A stretch of 64,000 bases of DNA from positions 1,302,001 through 1,366,000 of the forward strand of contig CP099977.1 in assembly GCA_024372495.1 (NCBI GenBank). The letters run 5' to 3'. The notes below the pieces were generated by a model that was not told the origin of the DNA, did no database searches, and saw only the letters and a list, made by a program, of their open reading frames with translations. Below, in pieces: positions 1 through 10,247 of this stretch (position 1 is its first letter; each line of letters starts with the position of its first letter). Source of the DNA: Pseudarthrobacter sp. Fe7 (lineage in GTDB: Bacteria > Actinomycetota > Actinomycetes > Actinomycetales > Micrococcaceae). The position numbers and the translations under genes are program-made.

Positions 1-1317
1 CGTAGGTGGTCGCGGAACTTCTTCAGGTCATCAAGGGTCAGCTTCTTCATTTGGTGGGTCGCGTTGCGGCCCTCGAAGTGTGGTCCGAGTCCGTAGCCTT
101 TGACGGTGTGGGCGAGGATGACGGTGGGTTTGCCCTGGAATTCGGTGGCGGCTTTGTAGGCGGCGTAGACCTTGCGGTAGTCGTGGCCGCCGCGTTTGAG
201 GTTCCAGATCTGGTCATCGGTGAGGTCCGCGACGAGGTCTTTGGTTTGTGGGGTTTTGCCGAAGAAGTGTTCGCGGACGAACCCGCCGGATTCGGCTTTG
301 TAGGTCTGGTAGTCCCCGTCGACGGTTTCGTTCATGATTTTCACGAGCGAGCCGTCGGTGTCGCGGGTGAGCAGGTCATCCCATTCCCGGCCCCAGACGA
401 CCTTGATCACGTTCCAGCCCGCGCCGCGGAAGAACGCTTCGAGTTCCTGCATGATCTTGCCGTTGCCCCGGACCGGGCCGTCGAGGCGCTGGAGGTTGCA
501 GTTGATGACGAAGTTCAGGTTGTCCAGGTTCTCGTTCGCGGCGAGCCTGGAGCAGGCCGCGGGACTCGGGCTCGTCCATTTCGCCGTCGCCCAGGAACGC
601 CCAGACCTGCTGGTCGGAGGTGTCTTTCAGGCCCCGGTTGTGCAGGTAGCGGTTGTTCTGGGCCTGGTAGATCGCGTTCATCGGGCCGATGCCCATGGAC
701 ACGGTGGGGAATTCCCAGAAGTGCGGCATCAGGCGCGGGTGCGGGTAGGAGGACAGGGCGTGGCCTTCGCGGGACTTTTCCTGCCGGAACCCGTCAAGGT
801 CTTCCTCGGACAGGCGTCCTTCCATGAAGGCCCGGGCGTACATGCCGGGGGAGGCGTGGCCCTGGAAGAAGACCTGGTCCCCGCCGCCGGGGTGGTCCTT
901 GCCGCGGAAGAAGTGGTTGAAGCCGACCTCGTACAGGGTCGCGGCGCCGGCGTAGGTGGAGATGTGTCCGCCGACTCCGATATCGGGCCGCTGGGCCCGG
1001 TGCACCATGACCGCGGCGTTCCACCGCATGTAGGCCCGGTAGCGGCGTTCGAATTCCTCGTTGCCCGGGAACGCAGCTTCCTGGTCCACCGGGATGGTGT
1101 TCACGTAATCGGTGGTGGTCACCATCGGCACCCCGACGCTCTGCGCGCCCGCGCGCTGCAGCAGGCTCCGCATGATGTATTGGGCACGCTCGGTGCCCTG
1201 TTCCCTGATCAACGCATCCAGGGACTCAACCCACTCGGCAGTCTCTTCCGGATCACGATCAGGCAGCTGGTTAGTCAACCCGCTGAGGATATGGGAGGTA
1301 TCTTCTCCTGCAGCCAT
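1..1317 (-). CDS. aceE: Pyruvate dehydrogenase E1 component, homodimeric type (3' end beyond window)
   Basis: Thiamine-diphosphate E1 subunit of the pyruvate dehydrogenase complex, which decarboxylates pyruvate and passes the acetyl group to the E2 lipoyl domain. Starts at the ATG at 1317. The N-terminal half reads [14 protein letters not shown], then the conserved [19 protein letters not shown] segment and, near residue 250, the ThDP/Mg-binding [12 protein letters not shown]. After that the reading frame is lost at the AGCCT at 544-548 (one extra base). In the next frame the protein continues with family sequence ([20 protein letters not shown], later [20 protein letters not shown]) open to base 1, so the remaining part lies outside the window. 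The family is about 900 residues long and roughly 440 are present here. Divergent from the NCS1 permease. Function is certain; the break is very probably a consensus error. Confidence 0.95.
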
Positions 1318-1358
1318 GGCAGCCTCTTTTCATCGTTGAATGCGACACGTGCATGTTT

Positions 1359-1390
1359 TCGTATTGTGAGAAAACATTATTGCTATACGA
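1359..1390. promoter_or_regulatory. Spaced inverted repeat in the aceE upstream region
   Basis: TCGTAT at 1359-1364 is repeated inverted as ATACGA at 1385-1390, with an AT-rich 20-base spacer. It lies about 42-73 bases upstream of the aceE start in an otherwise GC-rich chromosome, where a promoter or repressor site would be expected. No regulator is identified; the assignment is positional. Confidence 0.25.
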
Positions 1391-1553
1391 GATTAGAGAG
1401 CGCTGGGCGAGTGGTCAACGTGATGGGTGCCACGAGACCCGAATGCTGGGGCGTGGGCTTCGAAGAAACGGATTATGACCGGCTGGCGACTCTGCAGCCA
1501 CTTGACCCTCAGTGACCCGAGTCATACTCTTATTTCACTATTCAATATCTCAT

Positions 1554-1568
1554 TTCCGCACTGTGGAA
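1554..1568. promoter_or_regulatory. Candidate 15-bp operator upstream of the NCS1 permease cluster
   Basis: TTCCGCACTGTGGAA is an imperfect palindrome (mismatch pair at positions 5 and 11) about 60 bases before the permease start. The TTCC...GGAA arrangement resembles sites bound by IclR-type regulators of nucleobase or allantoin catabolism, but no such regulator gene lies in the window. The site is seen; the regulator class is inferred. Confidence 0.3.
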
Positions 1569-1627
1569 TAACAGAAACGGCTCCAGTCGGCCTCACCACG
1601 CGGGATATCCATAGAATTGAGACCCTC

Positions 1628-3194
1628 ATGCAGACCCCTCCCACGGCGGGCGTTGAAGCCGGGCAGGGCCAGACAATGCCGTCAGCCCCAACTCATCCGT
1701 CCGGCAGCGTTGAAGCCCTGTGCGAATCAGCCAGCGCGGCCTCAGGCAAAAGCATCAGCCCCTCGCTCTACAACTCGGATCTTGCCCCCACCAAGCGCGC
1801 TGGCCGCAGCTGGACCAGCTACAGTATCTTCACCCTCTGGGCGAACGACGTGCACAGCCTGGGCAACTACGCCTTCGCCATCGGCCTTTTCGCCTTGGGG
1901 CTGGGCGGATGGCAGATCCTCATGGCACTCGGCATCGGTGCAGCGCTGTTGTTCGGCCTCCTTACGCTGTCCGGTTTCATGGGCGTCAAGACCGGTGTTC
2001 CCTTTCCGGTGATGAGCCGCATCAGTTTCGGCATCAGGGGCGCGCAGATTGCCAGCCTCCTCCGCGGGGCAGTGGCCGTCGCTTGGTTCGGCATCCAGAC
2101 GTACCTCGCATCCGTGGTGTTCCGCGTGATGCTCTCCGCCATGTTCCCTGCCTTGGCGGACATGGACAAAGACTCCATCCTGGGCCTCTCCACCCTGGGC
2201 TGGCTGGCATTCGTGACCCTTTGGGTGGTCCAGGCTGGTGATCGTCAGCTTCGGGATGGAGATGATCCGGAAGTATGAGGCCTTCGCGGGCCCTGTCATC
2301 CTTGCCACCATGGCGGCCATGGCCATCTGGATCTTCGTGGAAGCAGGAGGAAGCATTGCCTGGTCCTCCAACAAGGCCCTCGAAGGGCCGGAGATGTGGC
2401 TGACGATCTTCGCGGGCGGTGCCCTCTGGGTATCCATCTATGGCACCTTCGTCCTGAACTTCTGCGACTTCACCCGCTCGGCCGTCTCCAAAAAGGCAGT
2501 GGTCCGCGGCAACTTCTGGGGCATCCCCATCAACATGCTGCTTTTCGGCGCCATCGTGGTGGTCATGGCCGGCGGCCAGTTCAAGATCAACGGCACCATC
2601 ATCAAGAGCCCCTCGGACATCGTCCAGACCATCCCCAACACGCTCTTCCTGGTGCTGGCGTGCCTTGCCCTGCTGATCCTGACCATCGCCGTGAACCTCA
2701 TGGCCAACTTCGTCGCCCCCGTTTACGCCTTAACCAACCTGTTCCCCCGGCGGCTGAACTTCCGCAAGGCGGCAATCGTCTCCGCCACCATCGGCCTGGT
2801 CATCATGCCCTGGAACCTCTACAACAACCCGCTGGTCATCGTGTACTTCCTTGGCGGCCTCGGTGCACTGCTCGGCCCGCTGTTCGGCGTCGTCATGGCC
2901 GATTACTGGCTGATCCGCCGTGGCATGGTGAACGTCCCGGAGCTCTACACGGACTCCCCGGACGGAGCGTACTTCTATAAGAAGGGCGTCAACCCCAGGG
3001 CGATCATCGCCATGGTCCCGGCCGCCGTCCTGGCCCTCCTCATCGCCTTTGTCCCGGGACTGGCAGCCGCGGCGCCCTTCGCCTGGTTCTTCGCGGCGGG
3101 CATCGCCGCCACGCTCTACTTCTTCATCGCCGACCGCAACCAAAGGCTCGAAGACCGCGACGGCGAGTCCATCGCCGTCGTCAGCACCCACTGA
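1628..3194 (+). CDS. NCS1-family nucleobase/hydantoin-type cation symporter
   Basis: Inner-membrane permease of the nucleobase:cation symporter-1 family, whose members import pyrimidines, allantoin or hydantoins with Na+ or H+. The protein has an early family motif (TLWANDVHSLGNYAFAIGL) followed by about twelve hydrophobic segments, and ends in a hydrophilic tail. The ATG at 1628 gives 521 residues once the extra base in AGGCT at 2232-2236 is removed. The second half restarts as LVIVSFGMEMIRKYE and runs to 3194. An in-frame upstream start at 1427 would add 67 residues without family character and is rejected. It is followed after 23 bases by a racemase-superfamily enzyme and then an SDR, so the three genes probably form one uptake and catabolic operon. 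Substrate is not determined; hydantoin or allantoin is the best guess from the neighbours. Confidence 0.85.
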
Positions 3195-3217
3195 GCCCGC
3201 AGCACAAAGGACTTCCC

Positions 3218-3961
3218 ATGCGCATACTCGTCGCAAACGTCAACACCACCCAATCGATGACCGACTCGATCGCGGCTTCAGCACGCAGCGTGGCCGCACC
3301 CGGCACGGAGATCATCGGCATTACCCCATGGTTCGGCGCCGACTCCTGCGAGGGCAACTTTGAAAGCTACCTGGCCGCCATTGCCGTCATGGATGCCGTC
3401 ACGTCGCACCCTGGACCGTTCCACGCGGTTATCCAGGCCGGTTACGGCGAGCATGGCCGCGAGGGGCTGCAGGAACTCCTGGACGTGCCGGTGGTGGACA
3501 TCACCGAGGCCGCCGCCAGCACGGCGATGTTCCTGGGCCACAAATACTCCGTGGTTACCACCCTGGACCGGACCGTTCCCCTCATCGAGGACCGGCTGAA
3601 GCTGGCCGGGCTGGATGCCAGGTGTTCTTCCGTGCGGGCCAGCGGCATGGCCGTGCTGGAGCTTGAGGAGGAACCGGAGCGCGCCGTGGAAGCCATCATC
3701 AACCAGGCGCTGCTGGCGGTCACCCAGGACAGGGCCGAGGTGATTGTCCTGGGCTGTGGAGGCATGGCCGGGCTGGACGAGCAAATCAGGCAGCGGGCCG
3801 GCGTCCCGGTGGTGGACGGCGTGGCCGCCGCGGTGACCATCGCCGAATCACTGGTACGGATGCGCCTTTCCACCTCCAAGGTGCGGACCTTCGCTGCGCC
3901 GCGCCCCAAGACCGTCATAGGCTGGCCGCTGAACCAGCCGGCCGTACCGGCGCAGCCCTAA
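3218..3961 (+). CDS. Asp/Glu/hydantoin racemase superfamily enzyme with a single retained catalytic cysteine
   Basis: A 247-residue member of the Asp/Glu racemase superfamily that starts MRILVANVNTTQSMTDSI, as hydantoin and allantoin racemases do. Those racemases use two cysteines. The second is here in VIVLGCGGMAG (about residue 178). At the position of the first, the sequence reads VIQAGYGEHG (about residue 77), so glycine replaces cysteine. Arylmalonate decarboxylase of the same superfamily has this Gly/Cys arrangement and decarboxylates instead of racemising. The gene lies 23 bases after the NCS1 permease and 13 bases before the SDR. It may be a racemase subgroup with altered chemistry or a decarboxylase; superfamily membership is firm, the reaction is not. 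Confidence 0.8.
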   Translation: MRILVANVNTTQSMTDSIAASARSVAAPGTEIIGITPWFGADSCEGNFESYLAAIAVMDAVTSHPGPFHAVIQAGYGEHGREGLQELLDVPVVDITEAAASTAMFLGHKYSVVTTLDRTVPLIEDRLKLAGLDARCSSVRASGMAVLELEEEPERAVEAIINQALLAVTQDRAEVIVLGCGGMAGLDEQIRQRAGVPVVDGVAAAVTIAESLVRMRLSTSKVRTFAAPRPKTVIGWPLNQPAVPAQP

Positions 3962-3974
3962 GCCAGGAGAACAC

Positions 3975-4737
3975 ATGAAAGCATCCCCGCCCACTGCACG
4001 CGTCGCCGTCGTCACCGGCGCCGGGTCCGGAATCGGCCGGGAGGTGGCCCGGCAGATGCTGGCCGAAGGCTACCGCGTGGTGCTGGCAGGCCGCCGGGAA
4101 GAACAGCTCGCTGAAACGGCCCAAGGCCACCCGGACGCCCTGGTGGTGCCGTGCGACGTCACCCGGCCCGATGACGTCGAACGCCTTTTCGAGGCAGCCC
4201 TCCGGCAGTGGGGGCGCGTGGACGTGCTGTTCAACAATGCGGGCGTGTTCGGCCCCGCGGCGGGCGTAGACGAAATCAGCCTGGATGACTGGAACGCAAC
4301 GCTGGCCGTGAACCTGACCGGGTCCATGCTGTGTGCCGCGGCCGCGGTCCGGGCCATGAAGGCCCAGGAGCCGCAGGGCGGCAGGATCATCAACAACGGC
4401 TCCATTTCGGCGCATTCTCCCCGCCCCCGGACCGTGGCGTACACGGTTACCAAGCACGCGATGACGGGCCTGACCAAAAGCATCGAGCCTGGACGGGCGC
4501 GGCTACGGCATCACCTGCGGGCAGATCGACATCGGCAACACGGCCACCGAAATCATGGACACCATCGGTGTTGGCTCTGGGGCGCTGCAGCCGGACGGCA
4601 GCCGGAAGATCGAACCGATGTTCCCGGTGGCGGACGCGGCGCGCGTGGTGCTGATGATGGCCAACATGCCGGCCACGGCCAGCGTGGGCTCAGTCGTGGT
4701 CACCGCCGCGGGCATGCCCTTCATCGGCCGGGGCTGA
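3975..4737 (+). CDS. Short-chain dehydrogenase/reductase (SDR)
   Basis: NAD(P)-dependent oxidoreductase of the classical SDR type, 253 residues after correction. Visible motifs are the nucleotide-binding TGAGSGIG near residue 15, NNAG near residue 90, the catalytic Ser in NNGSISAHS, and Tyr/Lys in AYTVTKHA. The frame shifts at AGCCT 4496-4500 (one extra base) and resumes as LDGRGYGITCGQIDIGN, ending with MPFIGRG at 4737. Preceded by the racemase-family gene with 13 bases between, so likely co-transcribed with the permease. Its 3' end overlaps the convergent sterol-carrier gene by 48 bases. Substrate unknown. Confidence 0.88.
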
Positions 4738-5127
4738 TCCGGAACGGCGCTTTAGGGGCAGCAGGGACGAGAGGTCCGCGCGCAGGCCGGATGCCGCCAC
4801 CTTGCCAGCCGCGACTGCGTCCGTCCACGCCACCTGTCCTGTCACCATCGCGAGCCAGGTGGCGGCGTCGCACTCGATCACGTTGGGCGGGGTGCCGCGG
4901 GTGTGCCGCGGGCCCTCGACGCACTGGGTGACGCCGAACGGCGGCACGCGCACCTCCACGGAGTTACCGGGCGCACGCGCCGTGAGCTCCTCCAGTGAAT
5001 ACCGCACGGCGGTGGCCAGGACGGACCGGGGGAGGGGAGCGTCCGACGGCGGTTGCGCGCCTTCCAGCCAGGCCTTCAGTGCTGCTTTGCCTTCCTGGAC
5101 GTCAATACGACGGCGGGCTATGGCCAT
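4690..5127 (-). CDS. Sterol-carrier-family (SCP2-like) protein
   Basis: A 145-residue soluble protein that begins MAIARRRIDVQEGKAALKAW and contains EVRVPPFGVTQCVEGPRHTRGTPPNVIE. This is the layout of the small sterol carrier family proteins common in Micrococcaceae, related to the mycothiol maleylpyruvate isomerase/SCP2 fold. No catalytic motif is visible. It lies 40 bases after the asparaginase on the same strand, so is probably co-transcribed with it. The C-terminus overlaps the end of the SDR gene on the other strand. Molecular role unknown. Confidence 0.7.
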   Translation of the reverse strand: MAIARRRIDVQEGKAALKAWLEGAQPPSDAPLPRSVLATAVRYSLEELTARAPGNSVEVRVPPFGVTQCVEGPRHTRGTPPNVIECDAATWLAMVTGQVAWTDAVAAGKVAASGLRADLSSLLPLKRRSGSAPADEGHARGGDHD

Positions 5128-5167
5128 GCTTTCAGTCTTCCTTTGGGTCTACTTACTGGGCGGAGAA

Positions 5168-6186
5168 TCAGTCCAGGAGCGCGGAAACCGCCGGCCCCAA
5201 CCGGATCTTGCCTACCGGGTGGCCGCCGCCAAGCACGGGCTCCACCACCTTCTCCAGGGCACTGGCCACGCCCGGGATCTCCACGGCCCCTGCGGCGGCA
5301 AGCAGGGTCAGGGCCACCAGCGACGTGGCCCGGATGTTTCCGTCCAAAATCTTGACTGCCACCGAAACCCCTTGGGGCGTGGCCATGGCAAGGACTCCCT
5401 CGGCACCGATTTTTGCGATGATCTCCAGGCTCGTCCATCACCATGGTGTTGGCTTCGCCGCGGCCCTGCACCGCCCACGGGTAATCAAGCATCGAGGTGG
5501 CGATGGTGGCGGCCCTGGCGCTGAAGCTCTGGTCGCCTGGGGCCTTGGCCAGCTGTGAGTACGCCCGGGCCAGCCCTTTGAGGGAAACAGCCGCCACGGG
5601 GGCACCGCAGCCGTCGATTCCCAGATGAGCGATCTTTTCGTCCGTGTATTCCTCAATGACGGTGCGGACCCGCTGCTGCAGCGGGTGGTTGGGCTCCAGG
5701 TAGCTGTTGGTGTCCCACCCGTTCTCGGTGCATGCCCAGAGGAACGCGGCGTGCTTCCCGGAACAGTTGTAGGCCAGCCGAGACTTTCCCTTCTCAGAGC
5801 GCACCAGCCAGTTCCGGGCCGTTTCGTCCTGCGGCCAGGCTTCGGGGCACTGCAACTGGTCTTCACGGACACCGGCCGCCTTGAGCATGCCGGCCACCAC
5901 ATCCATGTGGTCAAGGGATCCGGTGTGGCTTCCACAGGCGATTGCCACCTGGGCACCCCGCAGGGGTACCCCGGACTGCATGGACGCCAGGGCCTGGAAC
6001 GGCTTCAAGGTGGACCGCGCGTAAACAGGCGTGTTGATGTCACCCAGGCTCGGTCACCACCGAACCGTCGGCGGACAGGAGGACAGCGGAACCGATGTGC
6101 CGTGACTCCACAAAGCCGCTGCGTTCGATCACGGCCAGTTCGACGGCGGAGTCCACGGTAAAGGTTGCATGCGGGTTGTGCGGCAT
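5168..6186 (-). CDS. Asparaginase (L-asparaginase II / PF06089 type)
   Basis: Predicted to hydrolyse L-asparagine to aspartate and ammonia. The start is the ATG at 6186 (MPHNPHATFTVDSAVELAV). Removing extra bases at AGGCT 6046-6050 and AGGCT 5427-5431 gives one 338-residue protein. Typical segments are STLKPFQALA, the IACGSHTG stretch, NCSGKHAAFL and IDGCGAPV, which together identify the actinobacterial/rhizobial asparaginase family, not the EcAII type. No signal peptide, so probably cytoplasmic. Followed by the sterol-carrier gene. Family assignment is strong; substrate preference is inferred. Confidence 0.9.
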
Positions 6187-6245
6187 ACCGCCAGTCTATG
6201 GTCCAGCATTGGCCGGCCGGCGCGTGGCGCGGCCTGGCGCATGAC

Positions 6246-7832
6246 CTACTGCACGGTGACCATCACCGACTGCCAGCCCGAGGCACCGTCAGGAACCGGA
6301 TCGGCACGCTGGTCCGTCTGGACCTCCCCGGTGCCGTCGGTGGCGCGGACCTTGATGTAGTGGGGGCCGGGCGTGGCGTCCCATTCATAGGACCACTGGC
6401 GCCAGGTGACGGTGGACGCCTCGGCGGAAAGCGTCGCCTCAGCCCAGTTGCCGTTATCGATCTGGATCTCCACCTTGGTGATGCCGCGGGTCTGGGCCCA
6501 CGCGGTGCCGCCCACGGCAACCTTCCCGGCCGGTACTTTTGCGAAGGACTTTGGCACGTCCACCCGTGCCATGGTCTTGATGGGCCCGCGCTCGGACCAG
6601 CCGCGATTAGTCCAGTACGCCTTGTTGTCCGCGAACCGGGTGACTTCAAGGTCCACCACCCATTTGGTCGCCGAGACGAACCCATAAAGCCCCGGCACCA
6701 CCATCCGCACCGGGTAGCCATGCTCCAGCGGCAGCGGTTCACCGTTCATGCCGATGGCCAGCATGGCGTCCCGGTCGTCCTGCAGGACCTCCAAGGGAGT
6801 GGAGGCGCTGAAGCCGTCAATGGACTTGGACAGCACCATGTCCGCACCGTCTTTGGGTTTGGCCCTGGCCAGGACATCGCGGATGGGAAGGCCCAGCCAT
6901 TTGGCGTTTCCGGCGAGATTTCCGCCGACAGGATTGGATACGCAAGTGAGGGTGACGTGCGATTCGATCAGCTTGGCGTCGAGGAGGTCCTGGAACGTCA
7001 GGGTCACTTCCTGCTCGACGAGTCCGTGCACGCGAAGGGCCCAGTCGTTGATGTTGATCTCCGGCACGCTCAATGCGGTGTCGATCCGGTAGAAATCATT
7101 GTTGGGCGTCAGCCACGGCGTAACACCAGGCACGGGGGACTGGACCCCTGCCGGCACTGCGGCCGCCGCCCTTGCCGGTGCCGGCAGGGTGAGGGCCTCG
7201 CGCGCCTTGGTGACGTTGCTGCGGGCGGTGCTTAGCAGCCGCCCGCCGGTGGCGGCGATACCGGCGGCCACCGCAGTAACCCCGGCAGCAGCAAAGAACC
7301 GACGCCGGTTGGTGCCTTCGCCCTGATTCCGGGCGTCGTCGTCGGCCGCTTGGCCGGCAGGCGCTTCGGGCCACTTCTTCAGCCCCCACAGCGGGACCAT
7401 GAGCCGGCGCAGGACTACCAGGCCGGCCAGCGTTCCCAGCACGGAAGGAACGGCGTCCGCGCCGCTCACGCCGGAGCGCGTCACCACGCAGGCCACGATG
7501 ACGGCGCCCATGAACAGGACCCCCAAAACTCCCAGCGCCCACTTCCGGTAGGCCACCACCCCCAGGACGCAGGCGAGAACCGCAATGGTCAAGCCCATGC
7601 CCACGAACAGGGCCGCCTTGTCGTTGGTGCCGAACGTGGCGATCGCAAAGTCCTTCAGGCCGGGCGGCGTGAAGTCGATGAAGGTGGACCCCAGGGCAAA
7701 CAGGGGGGTTGCCCTGGCGGTGAAGAATGCGCCAATCAGCTCCGCCACGGCAAGTACGACGCCGGCCGCCACCACGCCTGCCAGTGCGGCCATGGCGGCT
7801 GGGCCCGTATTTCCGTTCCGAAGCTTTGTCAT
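6246..7832 (-). CDS. Membrane-anchored sulfite-oxidase-family molybdopterin oxidoreductase
   Basis: A 528-residue protein from the ATG at 7832 (MTKLRNG); an upstream ATG at 7889 is possible but adds a polar stretch. The N-terminus has about four or five membrane helices, then NRRRFFAAAGVTAVAAG, a second anchor or Tat-like segment. The rest faces outward: a sulfite-oxidase Mo-cofactor domain containing TLTCVSNPVGG, where the cysteine coordinates molybdenum, LEHGYPVRMVVPGLYG, and a C-terminal Ig-like dimerisation domain (VEIQIDNGNWAEA). This fits the periplasm-facing SUOX/YedY-like enzymes of Gram-positives. The physiological substrate is not evident. It is transcribed away from purD with 99 bases between. 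Confidence 0.88.
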   Translation of the reverse strand: MTKLRNGNTGPAAMAALAGVVAAGVVLAVAELIGAFFTARATPLFALGSTFIDFTPPGLKDFAIATFGTNDKAALFVGMGLTIAVLACVLGVVAYRKWALGVLGVLFMGAVIVACVVTRSGVSGADAVPSVLGTLAGLVVLRRLMVPLWGLKKWPEAPAGQAADDDARNQGEGTNRRRFFAAAGVTAVAAGIAATGGRLLSTARSNVTKAREALTLPAPARAAAAVPAGVQSPVPGVTPWLTPNNDFYRIDTALSVPEININDWALRVHGLVEQEVTLTFQDLLDAKLIESHVTLTCVSNPVGGNLAGNAKWLGLPIRDVLARAKPKDGADMVLSKSIDGFSASTPLEVLQDDRDAMLAIGMNGEPLPLEHGYPVRMVVPGLYGFVSATKWVVDLEVTRFADNKAYWTNRGWSERGPIKTMARVDVPKSFAKVPAGKVAVGGTAWAQTRGITKVEIQIDNGNWAEATLSAEASTVTWRQWSYEWDATPGPHYIKVRATDGTGEVQTDQRADPVPDGASGWQSVMVTVQ

Positions 7833-7931
7833 GTCTATGGTTCGGAGCGGGCGGGAGTCCGGATTGACCGAGCAGCCGGGGAAGGACACAGCTTAGGAGC
7901 GGGCAGGGTGCACAAAGTACCCTTGGACACT

Positions 7932-9250
7932 GTGAAGGTACTCGTCATTGGCCCCGGAGGCCGCGAACACGCCATTGTCCGCTCCCTGCTTGCCGACCCC
8001 AACGTGTCCGAAGTCCACGCGGCGCCCGGCAATGCCGGCATCAGCAAGCTGGTCCCCACACACGACATCAACGGCAACGATCCCCAGGCAGTCGCGGAGC
8101 CTGGCCACCCGGCTCGCCGTGGACCTGGTGGTGGTTGGCCCCGAGGCTCCGCTGGCCGCGGGCGTCTCCGACGCCGTGCGTGAAGCCGGCATCCCCGTCT
8201 TCGGCCCCAGCAAGGCAGCAGCCCAGGCTGGAGGCTTCCAAGGCGTTCGCCAAGGAAGTCATGGCCGAGGCCGGCGTCCCCACTGCCATGGCCCTGGTGG
8301 CCACCAACGCCGAAGAAGCGGCGTCCGCGCTGGACACCTTCGGCGCCCCGTACGTGGTCAAGGACGACGGCCTGGCCGCCGGCAAGGGCGTGGTGGTCAC
8401 CAGGAACCGCGACGAAGCGCTGGCCCACGCCCAGTCCTGCTTCGACGCCGGCGGCTCCGTGGTCATCGAGGAATTCCTGGACGGCCCCGAGGTTTCCCTC
8501 TTTGTCCTCTGCGACGGCCAGAACACGGTAGCGCTCTCGCCCGCCCAGGATTTCAAGCGCATCTTCGACAACGACGAAGGCCCCAACACAGGCGGCATGG
8601 GTGCCTACACCCCACTCGAGTGGGCGCCCGAAGGCCTGGTGCAGGAAGTCCTCGAAAGGGTGGCGCAGCCTACGATCAATGAGATGGCCCGCCGCGGCAC
8701 GCCCTTCGTTGGTGTCCTGTTCGTTGGCCTGGCCCTCACATCTCGCGGCACCCGGGTCATCGAATTCAACGTCCGCTTCGGCGACCCCGAAACTCAGGCG
8801 GTCCTAGCCCGGCTCAAGACCCCCTCGGTGCGCTGCTGCTCGCGGCCGCCAAGGGCGAACTGGACAAGGCAGAAGAGCTGCGCTGGTCCAAGGAAGCGGC
8901 TGTCGCCGTCGTGGTTGCCTCGGAAAACTACCCGGACAAGCCCCGCACCGGCGACCGCATCCGCGGCCTCAAAAAGGTGGAAGCCCTGGACGGCGTGCAC
9001 GTCATCCACGCCGGAACCGCCCTGGATGAGGAAGGCAAAGTGGTTTCCGCCGGCGGCCGCGTCCTGGCCGTCGTAGCCCTGGGCAGCGACCTCGTTGAGG
9101 CGCGCGAAAGAGCGTACGACGGCGTGGAACTGGTCCAGGCTGGAAGGCTCGCAGTTCCGCAGCGACATTGCCCGCAAGGCCGCCCGCGGAGAAATCAAGG
9201 TTCCCTACGGCGCCACGGGCTCGCTGCCCATCGTGAAAGCAAAGGCCTGA
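7932..9250 (+). CDS. purD: Phosphoribosylamine-glycine ligase (GAR synthetase)
   Basis: ATP-grasp enzyme of de novo purine synthesis that joins glycine to phosphoribosylamine. The GTG at 7932 begins [15 protein letters not shown], the family N-terminus. Later landmarks are [31 protein letters not shown] and [12 protein letters not shown], which holds metal ligands. The consensus carries four frame breaks: extra bases at AGCCT 8098-8102, AGGCT 8225-8229 and AGGCT 9137-9141, and a missing C at 8820-8824. Corrected, the gene encodes 438 residues, the usual length, ending LPIVKAKA. One base separates it from purC, so the two are co-transcribed. An essential-pathway gene with four indels is the clearest sign that the breaks are not biological. 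Confidence 0.95.
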
Positions 9251-9251
9251 C

Positions 9252-10191
9252 ATGACTGAAACTCCGGAGAACCGCGGCTACGCCACCGAAACCCTGGACC
9301 TGCCCGGCTGGAAGCACATCTATTCCGGCAAGGTCCGCGACCTCTACGAGCCCGCGGACGAGGCCATCGTGCAGCGGCTGGGGCAGGACTGCGTGCTGGT
9401 TGTGGCAAGCGACCGCATCAGCGCCTACGACCACGTGCTGTCCAGCGAAATCCCGGACAAGGGACGCATCCTCACCCAGCTGAGCCTATGGTGGTTCGAC
9501 CAGGCTGGGTGTCGAACACCACGTGCTCGGCTCCAGCGTCGAGGACGGGGTGCCGGCCGAAGTCGAGGGCCGGGCCATGATCTGCAAGAAGCTGGACATG
9601 TTCCCGGTGGAGTGCATTGCCCGCGGGTACCTCACGGGTTCCGGGCTTCTGGAATACAAGGCATCCGGCACGGTGTGCGACATCCCGCTGCCCGAGGGTC
9701 TGGTGGACGGATCCCGGCTTGACCACGCCATTTTCACCCCGTCGGCCAAGGCCCTGATCGGCGAGCACGATGAAAACATCACGTACGACGCCGTGGTGGC
9801 CCTGGTGGGTGACGACATCGCTGCCCGGTTGAGCGAGCTGACGCTGAAGATCTACACCACTGCGGAAAAGATCGCCCGGGAACGCGGCATCATCCTGGCG
9901 GACACCAAGGTGGAGTTTGGCTACGACGCCGTCTCCGGCTCGATTACGCTGGGCGACGAGGTGCTGACCCCGGATTCCTCGCGCTTCTGGGATGCGGCCA
10001 CCTACAAGCCGGGCCAGGCCCAGCCGTCCTATGACAAACAGTATGTGCGGGACTGGCTGACCTCGGCCGAGTCCGGCTGGGACAAGTCCTCCGACGCGCC
10101 GCCGCCGGCGCTGCCCGCTGACGTGGTGGCACGTACCCGCAGCCGGTACGTCGAGGCGTACGAGAAGATCACGGGGAAGACGTTCTCCTAG
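9252..10191 (+). CDS. purC: Phosphoribosylaminoimidazole-succinocarboxamide synthase (SAICAR synthetase)
   Basis: Catalyses ATP-dependent condensation of CAIR with aspartate in purine synthesis. Starts at the ATG at 9252, one base after the purD stop. Characteristic stretches are GKVRDLYE near residue 30, [25 protein letters not shown] and [12 protein letters not shown]. One extra base in AGGCT 9502-9506 splits it; corrected length is 312 residues. A strong bidirectional terminator follows immediately. Confidence 0.96.
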
Positions 10192-10197
10192 ACGGTG

Positions 10198-10245
10198 AAA
10201 AAGAGCCAGGCAAGACCGCCATCCGCGGTCTTGCCTGGCTTTTTT
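10198..10245. terminator. Bidirectional intrinsic terminator between purC and the peptide-receptor gene
   Basis: A perfect 15-bp stem (10204-10218 with 10226-10240) and a 7-base loop, followed by T6 on the + strand and preceded by A5, which reads as T5 on the - strand. It ends purDC from one side and the XRE-TPR gene (stop at 10248) from the other. Confidence 0.93.
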
Positions 10246-10247
10246 GG

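Noticed and set aside
7932..9250. purD, purC, aceE and other broken genes as true pseudogenes
   Set aside because: Essential pathways would be lost, all breaks fall into two stereotyped classes, and correction gives normal lengths divisible by three in every complete case.
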